Shown piece after piece: positions 8,642 through 17,459 of a DNA stretch of 54,598 bases. The stretch covers positions 1-54,598 of the forward strand of contig JAUZOQ010000009.1 of NCBI GenBank assembly GCA_030706385.1, read 5' to 3'. The stretch comes from Bacteroidota bacterium. GTDB taxonomy: Bacteria > Bacteroidota > Ignavibacteria > Palsa-1295. Positions within the stretch are counted from its first letter, which is position 1. Each line of letters starts with the position of its first letter. A program made the translations under genes and the position numbers. The notes under the pieces were generated by a model. That model ran no database searches and was not told where the DNA came from. It worked only from the letters and a program-made list of their open reading frames with translations.

Positions 8642-9436
8642 ATGAAAAAGGATTCATCAAAAAAGATTTCGATCGGAAGAGTATTATTTCCGATCGTCTT
8701 TGCAGCGGTTTCAATGATCTATGTCGGATGCTCAAGTAGTACGAGCAGTACGCCTTCATCCACAAATCAATCCACGATCAATACGTATACGGCCATGGAC
8801 AAAGGTACGGTGACCTCGTCGGCATTTCAGGACAAAAGTCCTGCAGTCGAAGGCTCGGGCTCGACGGCGGATTCCATTGTTATTACCCGTGCAAGGATTG
8901 TGATCAGTTCACTGAAAATGCATACCGTCGGCGACGCCGATGATGATAGCCTGCACCATTTCAAAGACGGCGATCCCGATGTGATCAAAGCCGGGCCATT
9001 CATTGCAGAGTTCGACTCCGGTGCCGAGAAGATCATCTCAACGATCACGATTCCTCCGGGAACATACGACCGCATCAAGTTCGAGATTCACAAGTTGAAC
9101 GAGAACGAAGATCAGTCTCTATTGAACGATCCCCTCTTCGGTGATTTTGTTAATGGCGGAAGATACACGTTCATCATCGATGGTTTCGCTTGGGTTAACG
9201 GAACGGCGTATGCCTTTTCATTCAAGTCGTCTCAGACTGATAATGTCACGGTGTTTCTTGATCCGCCAGCCGTGTTCGATACGGCTCATGTCTATGATCT
9301 GCGGCTGATCTTCAATCCGAAGCTGATGTTCGGACGTACAGGCCTGCGGCCGCTTGATCCGCGCGATCCTGACAATATTCATGCGATCGAAGGGCTACTG
9401 AAGAAGTCTATTCGTGCATTGCGCACAAGCAAGTAA
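8642..9436 (+). CDS. DUF4382-like lipoprotein, paralog 1
   Basis: A 264-residue lipoprotein: basic start, hydrophobic stretch and lipobox YVGC (MIYVGCSSSTSS). The mature domain begins with an SVTSS-rich linker, then TADSIVITRARIVISSLKMH, a signature shared with the genes at 9711 and 10604, then AGPFIAEFD, IPPGTYDRIKFEIHKLNE and DPRDPDN near the end. The pattern of a hydrophobic strand followed by a P-x-G-x-Y-x-x-I turn is like DUF4382 domains, but the match is by eye. It is closest to the gene at 10604 (long identical stretches in the second half) and more distant from 9711. The role is unknown; it is presumably an outer-membrane or periplasm-facing anchored protein. Confidence 0.7.
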   Translation: MKKDSSKKISIGRVLFPIVFAAVSMIYVGCSSSTSSTPSSTNQSTINTYTAMDKGTVTSSAFQDKSPAVEGSGSTADSIVITRARIVISSLKMHTVGDADDDSLHHFKDGDPDVIKAGPFIAEFDSGAEKIISTITIPPGTYDRIKFEIHKLNENEDQSLLNDPLFGDFVNGGRYTFIIDGFAWVNGTAYAFSFKSSQTDNVTVFLDPPAVFDTAHVYDLRLIFNPKLMFGRTGLRPLDPRDPDNIHAIEGLLKKSIRALRTSK

Positions 9437-9442
9437 TTTTTT

Positions 9443-9478
9443 CGCGATCCTCGCAGGCATCGGCCTGCGAGGATCGCG
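9443..9478 (+). terminator. Long perfect hairpin after paralog 1
   Basis: A 16-bp perfect stem with a four-base loop begins 6 bases after the stop codon of the lipoprotein gene (stem arms 9443-9458 and 9463-9478). Only a weak pyrimidine tract follows (TTCTCATTT), so it may end transcription or protect the 3' end of the mRNA. Confidence 0.65.
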
Positions 9479-9568
9479 CGTTCTCATTTACACTCCTCTC
9501 AAGCAAAAAAGTGTGAATGATGTAACGAAAAACTAAAGTTCTGTAACATATTCCTCCCCGTTGCTGCG

Positions 9569-9576
9569 TAACTTTG
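9569..9576 (+). promoter_or_regulatory. Candidate Bacteroidota -7 box (TAACTTTG)
   Basis: The octamer fits TAnnTTTG, the -7 element of Bacteroidota housekeeping promoters. It lies 134 bases before the lipoprotein gene at 9711. No clear -33 TTTG is present at 19-21 bases. Supported mainly by recurrence of the box before other genes here. Confidence 0.3.
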
Positions 9577-9710
9577 CATTTGCAGCAAAAGAGCCAGCTA
9601 TTTTCTCTCCGGAAGTTCTCTTTAAGCAGACCTTCAATAGCAACCACTCCCTTGTTTCCCCGCAAGATCTTATTTACATTTATTTCTAATTCATAACTAC
9701 GCTTACAAAC

Positions 9711-10460
9711 ATGACAAAACGCACATTTCATACCACCGGAATCGCAGGGATCTTTTTAAGCCTTGCATTCTTCTTTTCCTCCTCGGTTTTCATTTCAGGT
9801 TGCTCGAGTTCTTCTACAAGTCCCGGAACAACTTCAACAGTCAGTGCAACCGATGATATGCAGAATAACACGATATCGGGAACATTCCAGAAAGCACCTT
9901 CGCCGATGGACGGACCGACCGTCGACTCGATGACGATCACGAAAGTCCGAGTCGTAATGAGTGGCCTCCATCTCCACGTCAGCGATGAAACGGCTGCAGG
10001 AGTAGGTTCATTCATGAGCCAGCCAACGGTCGTGACATTTGTACCAGGATCAGTAAATTCCCTCGGATCGGCAACCGTTCCGATCGGTGTCTACACGCAG
10101 ATGATCTTCGATCTCTATTCGCTCAATCCTGTTACCGATGCTACACTTATCGCCGGTAATCCGGCCTTCGCTGATTTCCTTGTCGGAGGAACGGCAACGA
10201 TCATCGTCGATGGCAGCATCGTAAAGAATGGCACGAGGAGCACGTTCTCTTACCGAACCGGAATGGTGAGAAACCTCAAGCCGGTGTTCATTCCTTCATC
10301 GCTCATCACTGTCGCCGAACAAAACTATTCTGTTGACTTGCGCTTTGATGGCAAGATCGCTTTTGCTGTTACCAGCGGTAAAGCTCTTGATCCGACAGCT
10401 TCAGAAAACAGTGCCACGATCGACGATCAGATCGCAAAAGCATTTATTGCAATGCATTAA
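9711..10460 (+). CDS. DUF4382-like lipoprotein, paralog 2 (divergent)
   Basis: A 249-residue lipoprotein with lipobox ISGC after a long hydrophobic stretch (FISGCSSSSTS). It shares the layout of its neighbours: serine/threonine linker, TVDSMTITKVRVVMSGLHLH, a short loop, VPIGVYTQMIFDLYSLNP in the place of IPPGTYDRIKFEIHKLNE, FADFLVGGTATIIVDG and a closing VDLRFDGKIAFA. Its sequence identity to paralogs 1 and 3 is much lower than theirs to each other, so it is the oldest split or the fastest changing. It sits between them on the same strand with its own terminator, so the three are likely separate transcription units. Function unknown. Confidence 0.68.
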   Translation: MTKRTFHTTGIAGIFLSLAFFFSSSVFISGCSSSSTSPGTTSTVSATDDMQNNTISGTFQKAPSPMDGPTVDSMTITKVRVVMSGLHLHVSDETAAGVGSFMSQPTVVTFVPGSVNSLGSATVPIGVYTQMIFDLYSLNPVTDATLIAGNPAFADFLVGGTATIIVDGSIVKNGTRSTFSYRTGMVRNLKPVFIPSSLITVAEQNYSVDLRFDGKIAFAVTSGKALDPTASENSATIDDQIAKAFIAMH

Positions 10461-10487
10461 GAACTTAATAAGGAATTCTTCTTATTC

Positions 10488-10521
10488 AGGACGGATTCGC
10501 AAGGATTCGTCCTTTTTTTTT
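10488..10521 (+). terminator. Rho-independent terminator
   Basis: An 11-bp stem with two G-T wobbles and a GCAA tetraloop (10488-10513) is followed directly by a run of eight or nine T. It lies 28 bases after the stop codon of the lipoprotein gene ending at 10460. Confidence 0.92.
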
Positions 10522-10603
10522 GGCTTTGGCATGTTAATTGTAGTCTTGCCTATATCCCTACTGCAAATGCTACAACTGCTATTTCATTATTCTTAACACC
10601 AAC

Positions 10604-11509
10604 ATGAAACCGATTCAACACTTTAGATTCATACGCCTTAAGGGATTACTATCATTAGGCTTTTTTGCCGCTGGAATTTGGCTTGCCGGATGCTCGGATA
10701 AGGCGAGTATCAATACTGCCTCTGTACCTGCGAATAAGGCAGAGATCCGGACTTTCGCAAGCATGCAGAAAGGAACGATCAACTCGTCAACGATATTCGG
10801 GAAAGCACCGGCTATCACCGATCTTCATTCGACGGCAGATTCCATCGTGATCACCCGTGCGCGAATCCTCGTCGGTGCAATTCAGTTGCATCCCGTCGGA
10901 GGACCCGAAGATACTATCATTATCATTAAGACCAAGGACGACGACGAGCATGAAGGCATGGGAAGTGGAAACGGCCACGGAAAAGGCCTCGCCAAAGGCC
11001 ATCACAAACGCCACAGAGATAACGACGAGGACGTCGAGATTCGTGTAATCGAACGTGAGGACGGAACGATCCGAGTTGGTCCGTTCATCGCCGAGTTCGA
11101 TACAGCCGGAGAGACGATCGTATCTCGAGTAGCAATTCCACCCGGTACATACGACAAAGTGAAATTTGAGATCCATCAGCTCAATGAGAACGATGACTCT
11201 ACATTGCTAAATGATAGTCTCTTTGGCGACTTCGTTAACGGAGCACGATATACGATCATCATTGATGGATTCGCCTACATCGGAGGAAAAGCATATCCGT
11301 TCTCGTATCGGTCTTCGCAGACTGACAATGTGACCGTCACGCTCGATCCGCCGGCAGTCTATGATGCAAATCACACATATGACTTACGCCTGGTTTTCGA
11401 TCCGAAGATCATGTTTGCCCGACCGGGACAAAAGCCGCTTGATCCGAGAGATCCGGATAACAGAGAAGCGATCGAGTTAATGATCAGGAATTCGATACGA
11501 GTATTGTAA
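10604..11509 (+). CDS. DUF4382-like lipoprotein, paralog 3 with charged insertion
   Basis: A 301-residue lipoprotein, lipobox LAGC (WLAGCSDKAS). The core is very close to paralog 1: ADSIVITRARILVGAIQLHP, VGPFIAEFD, IPPGTYDKVKFEIHQLNEND, SLFGDFVNGARYTIIIDGFA and DPRDPDNREAIE. The difference is an insertion of about 40 residues (roughly residues 105-150) rich in Asp, Glu, His, Gly and Lys, including a TKDDDEHEG start and a GKGLAKGHHKRHRDNDED stretch. Such a strip could bind divalent metal ions, but nothing proves this. A terminator follows at 11530. Confidence 0.7.
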   Translation: MKPIQHFRFIRLKGLLSLGFFAAGIWLAGCSDKASINTASVPANKAEIRTFASMQKGTINSSTIFGKAPAITDLHSTADSIVITRARILVGAIQLHPVGGPEDTIIIIKTKDDDEHEGMGSGNGHGKGLAKGHHKRHRDNDEDVEIRVIEREDGTIRVGPFIAEFDTAGETIVSRVAIPPGTYDKVKFEIHQLNENDDSTLLNDSLFGDFVNGARYTIIIDGFAYIGGKAYPFSYRSSQTDNVTVTLDPPAVYDANHTYDLRLVFDPKIMFARPGQKPLDPRDPDNREAIELMIRNSIRVL

Positions 11510-11529
11510 GATTTATCAACTGATACGAG

Positions 11530-11558
11530 AAGAGCCCGTTTCATGACGGGCTCTTTTA
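11530..11558 (+). terminator. Rho-independent terminator
   Basis: A 10-bp perfect stem AAGAGCCCGT/ACGGGCTCTT with a six-base loop, ending in a short T tract, lies 21 bases after the stop of paralog 3. The A-rich opposite side could also serve the converging gene ending at 11599. Confidence 0.9.
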
Positions 11559-11598
11559 GTATTAAGCGTATTAAATGATTTTAGCGCACGAAGAGGAG

Positions 11599-11838
11599 TT
11601 AACTTACCACTTCCTCTATCCTCTTAATCTCGGGAGCCTTGGAGATAATTGCCCTTTCGATCCCTGCGCGTAGCGTCATAATCTTCAGCGGACATGTTGC
11701 GCAGGCTCCGAGAAAGCGGACATCGACAATTCCGGCTACTTCATCGATGCTAACAAGTTCAATATCGCCTTCATCGACCCGTAGGAAAGGACGACAGTAT
11801 TCCAGTGCGCTTTCAATGCGCGAGCGAAGATCATTCAT
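11599..11838 (-). CDS. NFU/NifU C-terminal domain Fe-S scaffold protein
   Basis: A 79-residue single-domain NFU protein. The hallmark is GACATCPL, a CXXC pair that binds a [4Fe-4S] cluster across a dimer, followed by the helix containing TLRAGIERAI and a closing PEIKRIEEV. The chain fits the length of stand-alone NFU domains. NFU proteins carry assembled clusters to apo-proteins. It starts with ATG at 11838, three bases after the mrp stop codon, so the two are almost certainly one operon and act in the same Fe-S delivery route. Confidence 0.9.
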   Translation of the reverse strand: MNDLRSRIESALEYCRPFLRVDEGDIELVSIDEVAGIVDVRFLGACATCPLKIMTLRAGIERAIISKAPEIKRIEEVVS

Positions 11839-11841
11839 CCT

Positions 11842-12969
11842 CTAGTTTTCCGTACCAAGAAGGATTTCAACCGGTTTCTGATTCGGGAGCAAGTTTGCAA
11901 TACTCACTTGCTGAGCCATCGTCTGCGCAATATCCCTGAAAGAATGAGCAGCTTCGGTCTCAGTACCGCTAACGACTATCGGAGAACCTTCATCGCTGCC
12001 TACTCTGACCGAAGTTTCAAGCGGAAGTTCGCCTAAGAAAGGTACACCAAACTCTGCCGCCGCTTTTGCAGCTCCGCCATGAGAAAAGATTTCCTCACGA
12101 TGATGACAGGCCGAGCAGATAAAGTAACTCATGTTTTCGATAATGCCGAGAACAGGCACGTGGACTTTCTCGAACATCCTTACTGCTTTGCGTGCATCGG
12201 CAAGTGCAATGTCTTGCGGAGTCGTTACGATAACCGCTCCCGTAAGAGGGATCGTCTGGACTAGTGTTAGTTGGATATCGCCTGTTCCTGGAGGGAGATC
12301 GAAGATCAGATAATCCAGATCTCCCCAGAGCACATCTGACATAAATTGCTTTAGCGCTCCCGATGCCATCGGGCCACGCCATACGACGGCAGTATTCGGA
12401 TCGACAAGAAAACCTATCGACATGACCTTTACCCCATGCGCTTCAAGTGGCACCATCATTGCGTGGCCATTAACCTGTTGTGCTTCCGGCTTTTCATTCT
12501 GCAGCCCGAACATGAGTGGAATGCTCGGTCCGTAAATATCGGCATCGAGCAATCCTACCTTCGCGCCGTCTTTGGCAAGTGCAACGGCAAGATTGGCTGC
12601 CACTGTAGACTTCCCTACTCCGCCTTTACCGGACGCGACAGCGATGGTATTGCGCACGCCGCTTAAGGCAGGCGGTTTGTTCACGCCTTGCTGCATGGCA
12701 ACATTGGATGTCATCGTAACCTTGACATTGCCTTCGCCGGCAATTTTCTCAACGGCCGTTCTTGCTTCGAGTTCGAGTTTATCCTTCAGCGGGCAGGAAG
12801 GAGTGGTAAGTTCAAAGGTGAAAGCAACTTGCTCGCCCGCTATCTTCACGTTCTTGATCATACCAAGCGATACGACATCCTTGTGCAGATCCGGATCGAT
12901 CACAGATCGGAGAGCATCGAGAACTTCGGCTTCAGTGAGAGTTGAATTGTTTTTCGAAAAAAATCCCAT
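11842..12969 (-). CDS. mrp: Mrp/ApbC-type Fe-S cluster carrier ATPase
   Basis: A 375-residue protein. Residues 1-85 are a MIP18/DUF59 domain (VIDPDLHKDVVSLGMIKNV). A ParA-like P-loop domain follows, with the deviant Walker A SGKGGVGKSTVAANLA, then DADIYGPSIP and the VVWRGPMASGALKQF block. A CSACHH motif near residue 280 supplies the CXXC cysteines that bridge a cluster between subunits. Mrp proteins take a [4Fe-4S] cluster and hand it on in an ATP-dependent way. The start at ATG 12969 is chosen over an upstream one because it gives MGFFSKN, the usual Mrp opening, without a 15-residue extra tail. It is paired with the NFU gene. Confidence 0.95.
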   Translation of the reverse strand: MGFFSKNNSTLTEAEVLDALRSVIDPDLHKDVVSLGMIKNVKIAGEQVAFTFELTTPSCPLKDKLELEARTAVEKIAGEGNVKVTMTSNVAMQQGVNKPPALSGVRNTIAVASGKGGVGKSTVAANLAVALAKDGAKVGLLDADIYGPSIPLMFGLQNEKPEAQQVNGHAMMVPLEAHGVKVMSIGFLVDPNTAVVWRGPMASGALKQFMSDVLWGDLDYLIFDLPPGTGDIQLTLVQTIPLTGAVIVTTPQDIALADARKAVRMFEKVHVPVLGIIENMSYFICSACHHREEIFSHGGAAKAAAEFGVPFLGELPLETSVRVGSDEGSPIVVSGTETEAAHSFRDIAQTMAQQVSIANLLPNQKPVEILLGTEN

Positions 12970-13026
12970 AAGAAAATTGATGTAAGTGCCGCTAAAACAG
13001 AATGCACAGGGCATCGGTTCGGGAAG

Positions 13027-13710
13027 TTACTTGCTGACCCATTGCGCAACGCTATCGGCAAAGTTCTGAATCTCCTTTTTCAAATTCAGAGTAAGTCTCT
13101 TTGCATTTGTCATTTGCAGCTGGATCACATGCTGGCGCACTTCATCGGGAGAACTCGATTTCCCGACAGATTCGAATGAGCCAACATCGGCTACCCATGT
13201 CGAATATGACCATCGGTATTGCGGAAGAGCAATCCGTCTATAGAATTCGTCGACGAAAGTGAGAGAATACTGATCGGCATAGCGTGGCAATAGATCTCCG
13301 AATTCATCGGGATCCAGCCTGCTAAGACGCATGAAAAGAAAGAAATAAAATGATCGTGTTGTATCATTTTTCGTCAGTAGACTGTCACAGAGAGCAACTG
13401 TCTTGCTATCGGTCGATATGGGCGTATAACGCTGTAAATAAAATTCCTTCGCAGTTTGCGAGATGTCGCTACGCTGCAAATAGAACGAAACGGGCCTTCC
13501 TTCGATCAAGGAATCTCCCGGAGGAAACATCTGCCTCATTTTGTCTGCGCGTTCGATACTATCGGTATTGACATTCCCCGTGGGGAGTTCATCGAGTGGT
13601 ATGTCCTGATCTGTCCATCGCGTACTATCGGGCATAAAGGGTTTTTTGTTCGATCCTCCGCAACTGCTAATGAGAAAGATGAGAATAATGAGCGAAGCGT
13701 TTCGGATCAT
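13027..13710 (-). CDS. Hypothetical lipoprotein
   Basis: A 227-residue protein. ATG 13710 is chosen since it directly opens a lipoprotein signal, MIRNASLIILIFLISSCGG, with lipobox I-S-S-C. Mature residues are charged and helical-looking, with no family I recognise; a middle section (QRYTPISTDSKTVALCDSLL) and DPDEFGDLLPRYADQY are the clearest features. It ends 57 bases before mrp on the same strand, so co-transcription is possible. The role is unknown. Confidence 0.65.
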   Translation of the reverse strand: MIRNASLIILIFLISSCGGSNKKPFMPDSTRWTDQDIPLDELPTGNVNTDSIERADKMRQMFPPGDSLIEGRPVSFYLQRSDISQTAKEFYLQRYTPISTDSKTVALCDSLLTKNDTTRSFYFFLFMRLSRLDPDEFGDLLPRYADQYSLTFVDEFYRRIALPQYRWSYSTWVADVGSFESVGKSSSPDEVRQHVIQLQMTNAKRLTLNLKKEIQNFADSVAQWVSK

Positions 13711-13832
13711 GTAGATAGTCGTCCGGATATGAAGGAAGTAGAATGAATTGGCGGTATTCTCCGTTCCCAATGAGGACAGTCGTAGTCGGACTGTGATTGG
13801 AATTTTTTGTCCCTTGAATCGTTAGATAAATC

Positions 13833-15431
13833 ATGTATAAACGAGTGCTTCCACCGGTTATCCTCAGCATCGTGTCTCTTCTTTTTGCGACAAGCGGGTA
13901 TGCCCAATTATTCTTGTCGCCTCCGAAACAGTTATCACCCGCAGATCTCTTCGATGCCGAAGGAGTATCCATTCTTATTAATCCGATAAATCCACTGCAA
14001 CTCGCTGCAGGATCGGATGTAAATTACTTCTACTATTCTTCCGATCAAGGACAGTCGTGGAACGGTAATGGATTGAATACATCTTTCGGCGATCCCGGCG
14101 ATCCTTCGTTGGCAGCCGATTCAAAAGGCAATATCTATTACAGTCATCTCTCTGATAACTTAGATCGAATCGTAGTCCAGAAATCAACCAATGGTGGTTC
14201 AAAATATTCGGACGGCACATTCGTAGGCCTATCCCATTCTCCAAGAGCGCAATTTAAAGAATGGATCGTAAGTGATCTTTCCTCTACATCTCCGCACAAG
14301 GATGCTCTCTACCTCTCATGGACTGAGTTCGACGCATACAAGACTTCGCAACCCCGATTCGATAGCAGCAGAATTCTTTTCTCGAGTTCCGTCGATCAAG
14401 GGGCAACATGGTCAACTCCTATAGTAGTAAGCGATAGCGACGGCGATTGTGCCGATAGCAGCAATACCGTTGAAGGAGCTCGTTGCACAACAGGGCCAAA
14501 TGGAGAAATTTATATTACGTGGTGCGGGCCCAGCGGTCTGCTGTTCGATAAGTCAACCGACGGTGGTAAAACATTCGGCAAGGATCAGATTCTCTCAGCT
14601 ATTACGCCGGGCTGGCTATTTAATGTCAGTGGAATCTACCGATGCAATGCATTTGCAACTCCGATCTGTGATATAAGCTCCAGGAAAACACGAGGGAATC
14701 TGTATGTCGTTTTTTCCGATAAACGAAATGGCGAAAACAACTCCGATGTGTTCTTGCTAAGATCTACTGATGGTGGCAGTAGCTGGAGCGTCCCACTTCG
14801 GGTAAACGACGATACTACACAAACCGAGCAGTTCTTTCCATCGGCTGCGATCGATCAGACAACTGGATTTATTTATTGCCTGTTTTATGACCGGAGAGAT
14901 CATATCGGGCGAAATCTCACCGAGGTTTATCTTGCCAGATCGATCGATGGTGGCTTGAGTTTTCAGAACTTCCGCCTGAATTCGAATCGGTTCAATCCGA
15001 GCAACAAAATCTATTTAGGCGACTACACTCACATCGCTGCTAGCAATACGTACGTTTATCCAGCCTGGACGGAAGAGAAGAGCAATAACGACGGAATCAC
15101 ATTCTCGGAAAGTATTTGGACGGCAATCGTCATCGATACAGGCGCACTTCGAGCTGCTGTAACTGAGCCTGCAAGTCCAAACCAGGCTGATCTTTCGGTT
15201 TCCTTATCTCCGAATCCTACTCATACACAGTTGCATATTACCGTGAATCGTAGCGCAGAACTTCACGGTTCGCTTGAGATCCGCGATGTCATGGGTAGGA
15301 GTGTTATGGCCGTACCGATGACTAGTGAGTCAATGACGATGGATGTTAGTCACTGGGCTTCCGGCGTTTACTATTGTATAGTCGAATGCGGTGACGAGCG
15401 AGCGGTGCAGAAATTTATTGTCGGGCAGTAA
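13833..15431 (+). CDS. Sialidase-fold (BNR repeat) T9SS-secreted protein
   Basis: A 532-residue secreted protein. It has a signal peptide (MYKRVLPPVILSIVSLLF, cleaved near GYAQ). Five Asp-box/BNR motifs follow: SSDQGQSWNG, SVDQGATWSTP, STDGGKTFGK, STDGGSSWSVP and SIDGGLSFQNF, which make a six-blade sialidase-like propeller plausible. The last 80 residues (LSPNPTHTQLHITVN ... GVYYCIVECGDERAVQKFIV) are a type IX sorting domain with the PNP and ASGVYY marks. Catalytic sialidase residues are not evident, so it may be a surface binding protein. Its last 17 bases overlap the end of thiE from the opposite strand. Confidence 0.82.
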   Translation: MYKRVLPPVILSIVSLLFATSGYAQLFLSPPKQLSPADLFDAEGVSILINPINPLQLAAGSDVNYFYYSSDQGQSWNGNGLNTSFGDPGDPSLAADSKGNIYYSHLSDNLDRIVVQKSTNGGSKYSDGTFVGLSHSPRAQFKEWIVSDLSSTSPHKDALYLSWTEFDAYKTSQPRFDSSRILFSSSVDQGATWSTPIVVSDSDGDCADSSNTVEGARCTTGPNGEIYITWCGPSGLLFDKSTDGGKTFGKDQILSAITPGWLFNVSGIYRCNAFATPICDISSRKTRGNLYVVFSDKRNGENNSDVFLLRSTDGGSSWSVPLRVNDDTTQTEQFFPSAAIDQTTGFIYCLFYDRRDHIGRNLTEVYLARSIDGGLSFQNFRLNSNRFNPSNKIYLGDYTHIAASNTYVYPAWTEEKSNNDGITFSESIWTAIVIDTGALRAAVTEPASPNQADLSVSLSPNPTHTQLHITVNRSAELHGSLEIRDVMGRSVMAVPMTSESMTMDVSHWASGVYYCIVECGDERAVQKFIVGQ

Positions 15432-16041
15432 ATCTTCTTGTAAGAGTTGCAATGACTTTTTCCGGATCTTCGGCTTGAGAAAATGCACTGAGGATTGCCA
15501 ACCCTCCTACGGGAAGCTCCAGCAACGGCTCCGAGTTCTCAGGCGTAATGCCACCAATCGCTATTACCGGAAGAGGCACATTCGAACAAACCAAAGCCAA
15601 CTCTTCCACTGTTCTTGGATTCGTGATCTTTATTTTTGAAGATGTCGGATACATATGGCCGAAGCCGATGTACGCTGCTCCCTCCTTCTCTGCTCGAATG
15701 GCTTCTTCGACCGATCCGCAAGATATACCGATGACACTCTTTTCTCCAAGAATTTCACGAGCATATACGATCGGAAGATCTTCCTGCCCTAAGTGGACTC
15801 CATCTGCTCCGGAAAGCAGCGCCAGATCGGCTCGATCATTAACGATGAAGAGGATATCACTGCATATCTTGCGAATTCGTTTAGCGATCGGAAGCACTTC
15901 ATCCATCGGCATGATCTTCTCCCGTAGCTGAATCGCAGCGGCTCCGCCACGCACTGCAATTTCTGCCAGATCTTCGACAGAATACTTGCCAATGGCTGAG
16001 GCGCCGAGAAGTACATGGATTCCTCGAATTCCTTTTCTCAT
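15415..16041 (-). CDS. thiE: Thiamine-phosphate synthase ThiE
   Basis: A 208-residue TIM-barrel enzyme that couples HMP diphosphate with thiazole phosphate to thiamine phosphate. It holds the ThiE motifs QLREK (residues 38-42), NDRADLA with D69, DGVHLGQED with D88 (both magnesium ligands) and VIGISCGS. The phosphate loop reads GFGHMYPTSSK, with H129 where ThiE has proline (GPxxxT). ATG at 16041 gives an ATGA overlap with the upstream tenI-like gene. Longer frames start far upstream and lack support. It is the last gene of the thiamine operon. The GH loop is a TenI trait, so activity should be confirmed. Confidence 0.9.
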   Translation of the reverse strand: MRKGIRGIHVLLGASAIGKYSVEDLAEIAVRGGAAAIQLREKIMPMDEVLPIAKRIRKICSDILFIVNDRADLALLSGADGVHLGQEDLPIVYAREILGEKSVIGISCGSVEEAIRAEKEGAAYIGFGHMYPTSSKIKITNPRTVEELALVCSNVPLPVIAIGGITPENSEPLLELPVGGLAILSAFSQAEDPEKVIATLTRRFTARQ

Positions 16042-16670
16042 CAGGCAGAAGGCAAGATCGCCGTGTATTCGGAAAAACGACTTATAGGATTTTCGGATTG
16101 CAGGAGATCCCCCATGACGAACACTCCGTGTGCGCCTTGATCGATGCAATATCCAGATCTTTCGGGTGTCATACCTCCGATCGCAAATACCGGAATCTTG
16201 ACTTGAAAACATATTTCGCGAAGCGTCTCTAAGCCCTGAGGCTTGCCGAACTCTCGTTTTGAAGGAGTATCATAGATTGGACCGAACGTAATAAAATCCG
16301 CACCTTCAGATTCCCACTTCAAAGCGGATTCAAGCGAATGTGCACTTTTGCCGATCAACTTTTCGGCTACTACCCGTCGCGCTTCATCCACAGGGAATCC
16401 GTGCTCGGGAATGTGCAAGCCATCGGCGCGAACTGCACGGGCAATATCGGCACGGTCATTTATGAAAAGATCTAAAGAGTGAGCAGTAGTCCTCTTACGA
16501 ACTTTTTCCGCCAATGAAATCACATCCCTTGCCGATAGATCCTTTTCACGGATTTGCACTGCTCTCAATCCACACTCTGCCAATCGTGCAATGCGATCCA
16601 CTAGCGTATCCGGTGGAAGCAAATTCCGGTTCGTGACGAGGCAGAGCCGGAAATTAATTTTCGATCTCAT
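16041..16670 (-). CDS. TenI-like thiazole tautomerase/ThiE paralog
   Basis: A 209-residue ThiE-fold protein. It keeps QIREKDLS (residues 39-46) and NDRADIA (D72), but the second magnesium aspartate loop is changed to [11 protein letters not shown] (no LGQED), like Bacillus TenI, and [15 protein letters not shown] matches TenI's IGRSVHSLEEAV. The next loop keeps ThiE-type [10 protein letters not shown]. TenI converts the ThiG product to the aromatic thiazole tautomer and often neighbours thiG, as here: its start overlaps the end of thiG by 17 bases. I call it TenI-like. A second thiamine-phosphate synthase is the alternative. Confidence 0.8.
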   Translation of the reverse strand: MRSKINFRLCLVTNRNLLPPDTLVDRIARLAECGLRAVQIREKDLSARDVISLAEKVRKRTTAHSLDLFINDRADIARAVRADGLHIPEHGFPVDEARRVVAEKLIGKSAHSLESALKWESEGADFITFGPIYDTPSKREFGKPQGLETLREICFQVKIPVFAIGGMTPERSGYCIDQGAHGVFVMGDLLQSENPISRFSEYTAILPSA

Positions 16671-17457
16671 GGCGGATAAGCCCCGTCATCGGTGAGGATC
16701 GTTCGGCATAGAGGCGTTTAGGAATTCGTCCGGCTTTGTAGGCAAGTCGTCCGGCCTGAACTGCAAGCTTCATTGATTCGGCCATCATAACGGGATGCTC
16801 GGCGCAGGAAATTGCCGTATTCAGGAGGACGGCATCGGCCCCGAGTTCCATTGCAAGTGCAGCATCGCTTGCAGTGCCGATTCCCGCATCAATAATAACA
16901 GGTATACGTACCGTTTCCCTGATGATCTGAATGTTATACGCATTACGGATTCCCGCACCGGAGCCTATCGGCGCCGCGAGCGGCATAACGACGGAGCATC
17001 CGATATCTTCGAGTTTTCTGCATGTGATAGGATCGTCATTGCAGTAGGGCAATACGACAAATCCTCTGTTCACAAGATCTTGAGCGGCACTGAGAAGTTC
17101 GACGACATCGGGAAAGAGAGTTTCATCGTCGCCGATAATTTCAAGTTTGATCCAATTTGTTTCTAATGCTTCACGCGCAAGTTCGGCGGTTAAGACTGCT
17201 TCTTTTGCAGTAAAACATCCGGCAGTGTTCGGCAATAAGCGATAGGAGCCACGGCGAATAATATTCAAAATGCTTTCGCCGAACGAATCGGTCACGTCGT
17301 GCCTGCGTATCGAAAGTGTAACCATTTGTGTGCCGCTCGCTTCGAGCGCTGCCGTCATGATCAGCGGATTCGGATATCGCGCCGTGCCCAAGATGAGCCG
17401 CGACGAAAATTGTTCACCGGCTATTTCCAAAACATCTTGCTCTTTTTCCTTGATCAT
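16654..17457 (-). CDS. thiG: Thiazole synthase ThiG
   Basis: A 267-residue TIM barrel forming the thiazole phosphate ring from dehydroglycine, deoxyxylulose phosphate and ThiS-thiocarboxylate. Marks are [11 protein letters not shown], the active lysine in [11 protein letters not shown], the [12 protein letters not shown] phosphate loop and [23 protein letters not shown] 17457 is chosen because GGGGA lies five bases before it; ATG 17469 would overlap thiS by 10 bases and lacks a site. Order thiS-thiG-tenI-like is normal for thiazole operons. No thiH is present, so dehydroglycine is expected from ThiO. Confidence 0.95.
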   Translation of the reverse strand: MIKEKEQDVLEIAGEQFSSRLILGTARYPNPLIMTAALEASGTQMVTLSIRRHDVTDSFGESILNIIRRGSYRLLPNTAGCFTAKEAVLTAELAREALETNWIKLEIIGDDETLFPDVVELLSAAQDLVNRGFVVLPYCNDDPITCRKLEDIGCSVVMPLAAPIGSGAGIRNAYNIQIIRETVRIPVIIDAGIGTASDAALAMELGADAVLLNTAISCAEHPVMMAESMKLAVQAGRLAYKAGRIPKRLYAERSSPMTGLIRHEIEN

Positions 17458-17459
17458 AA

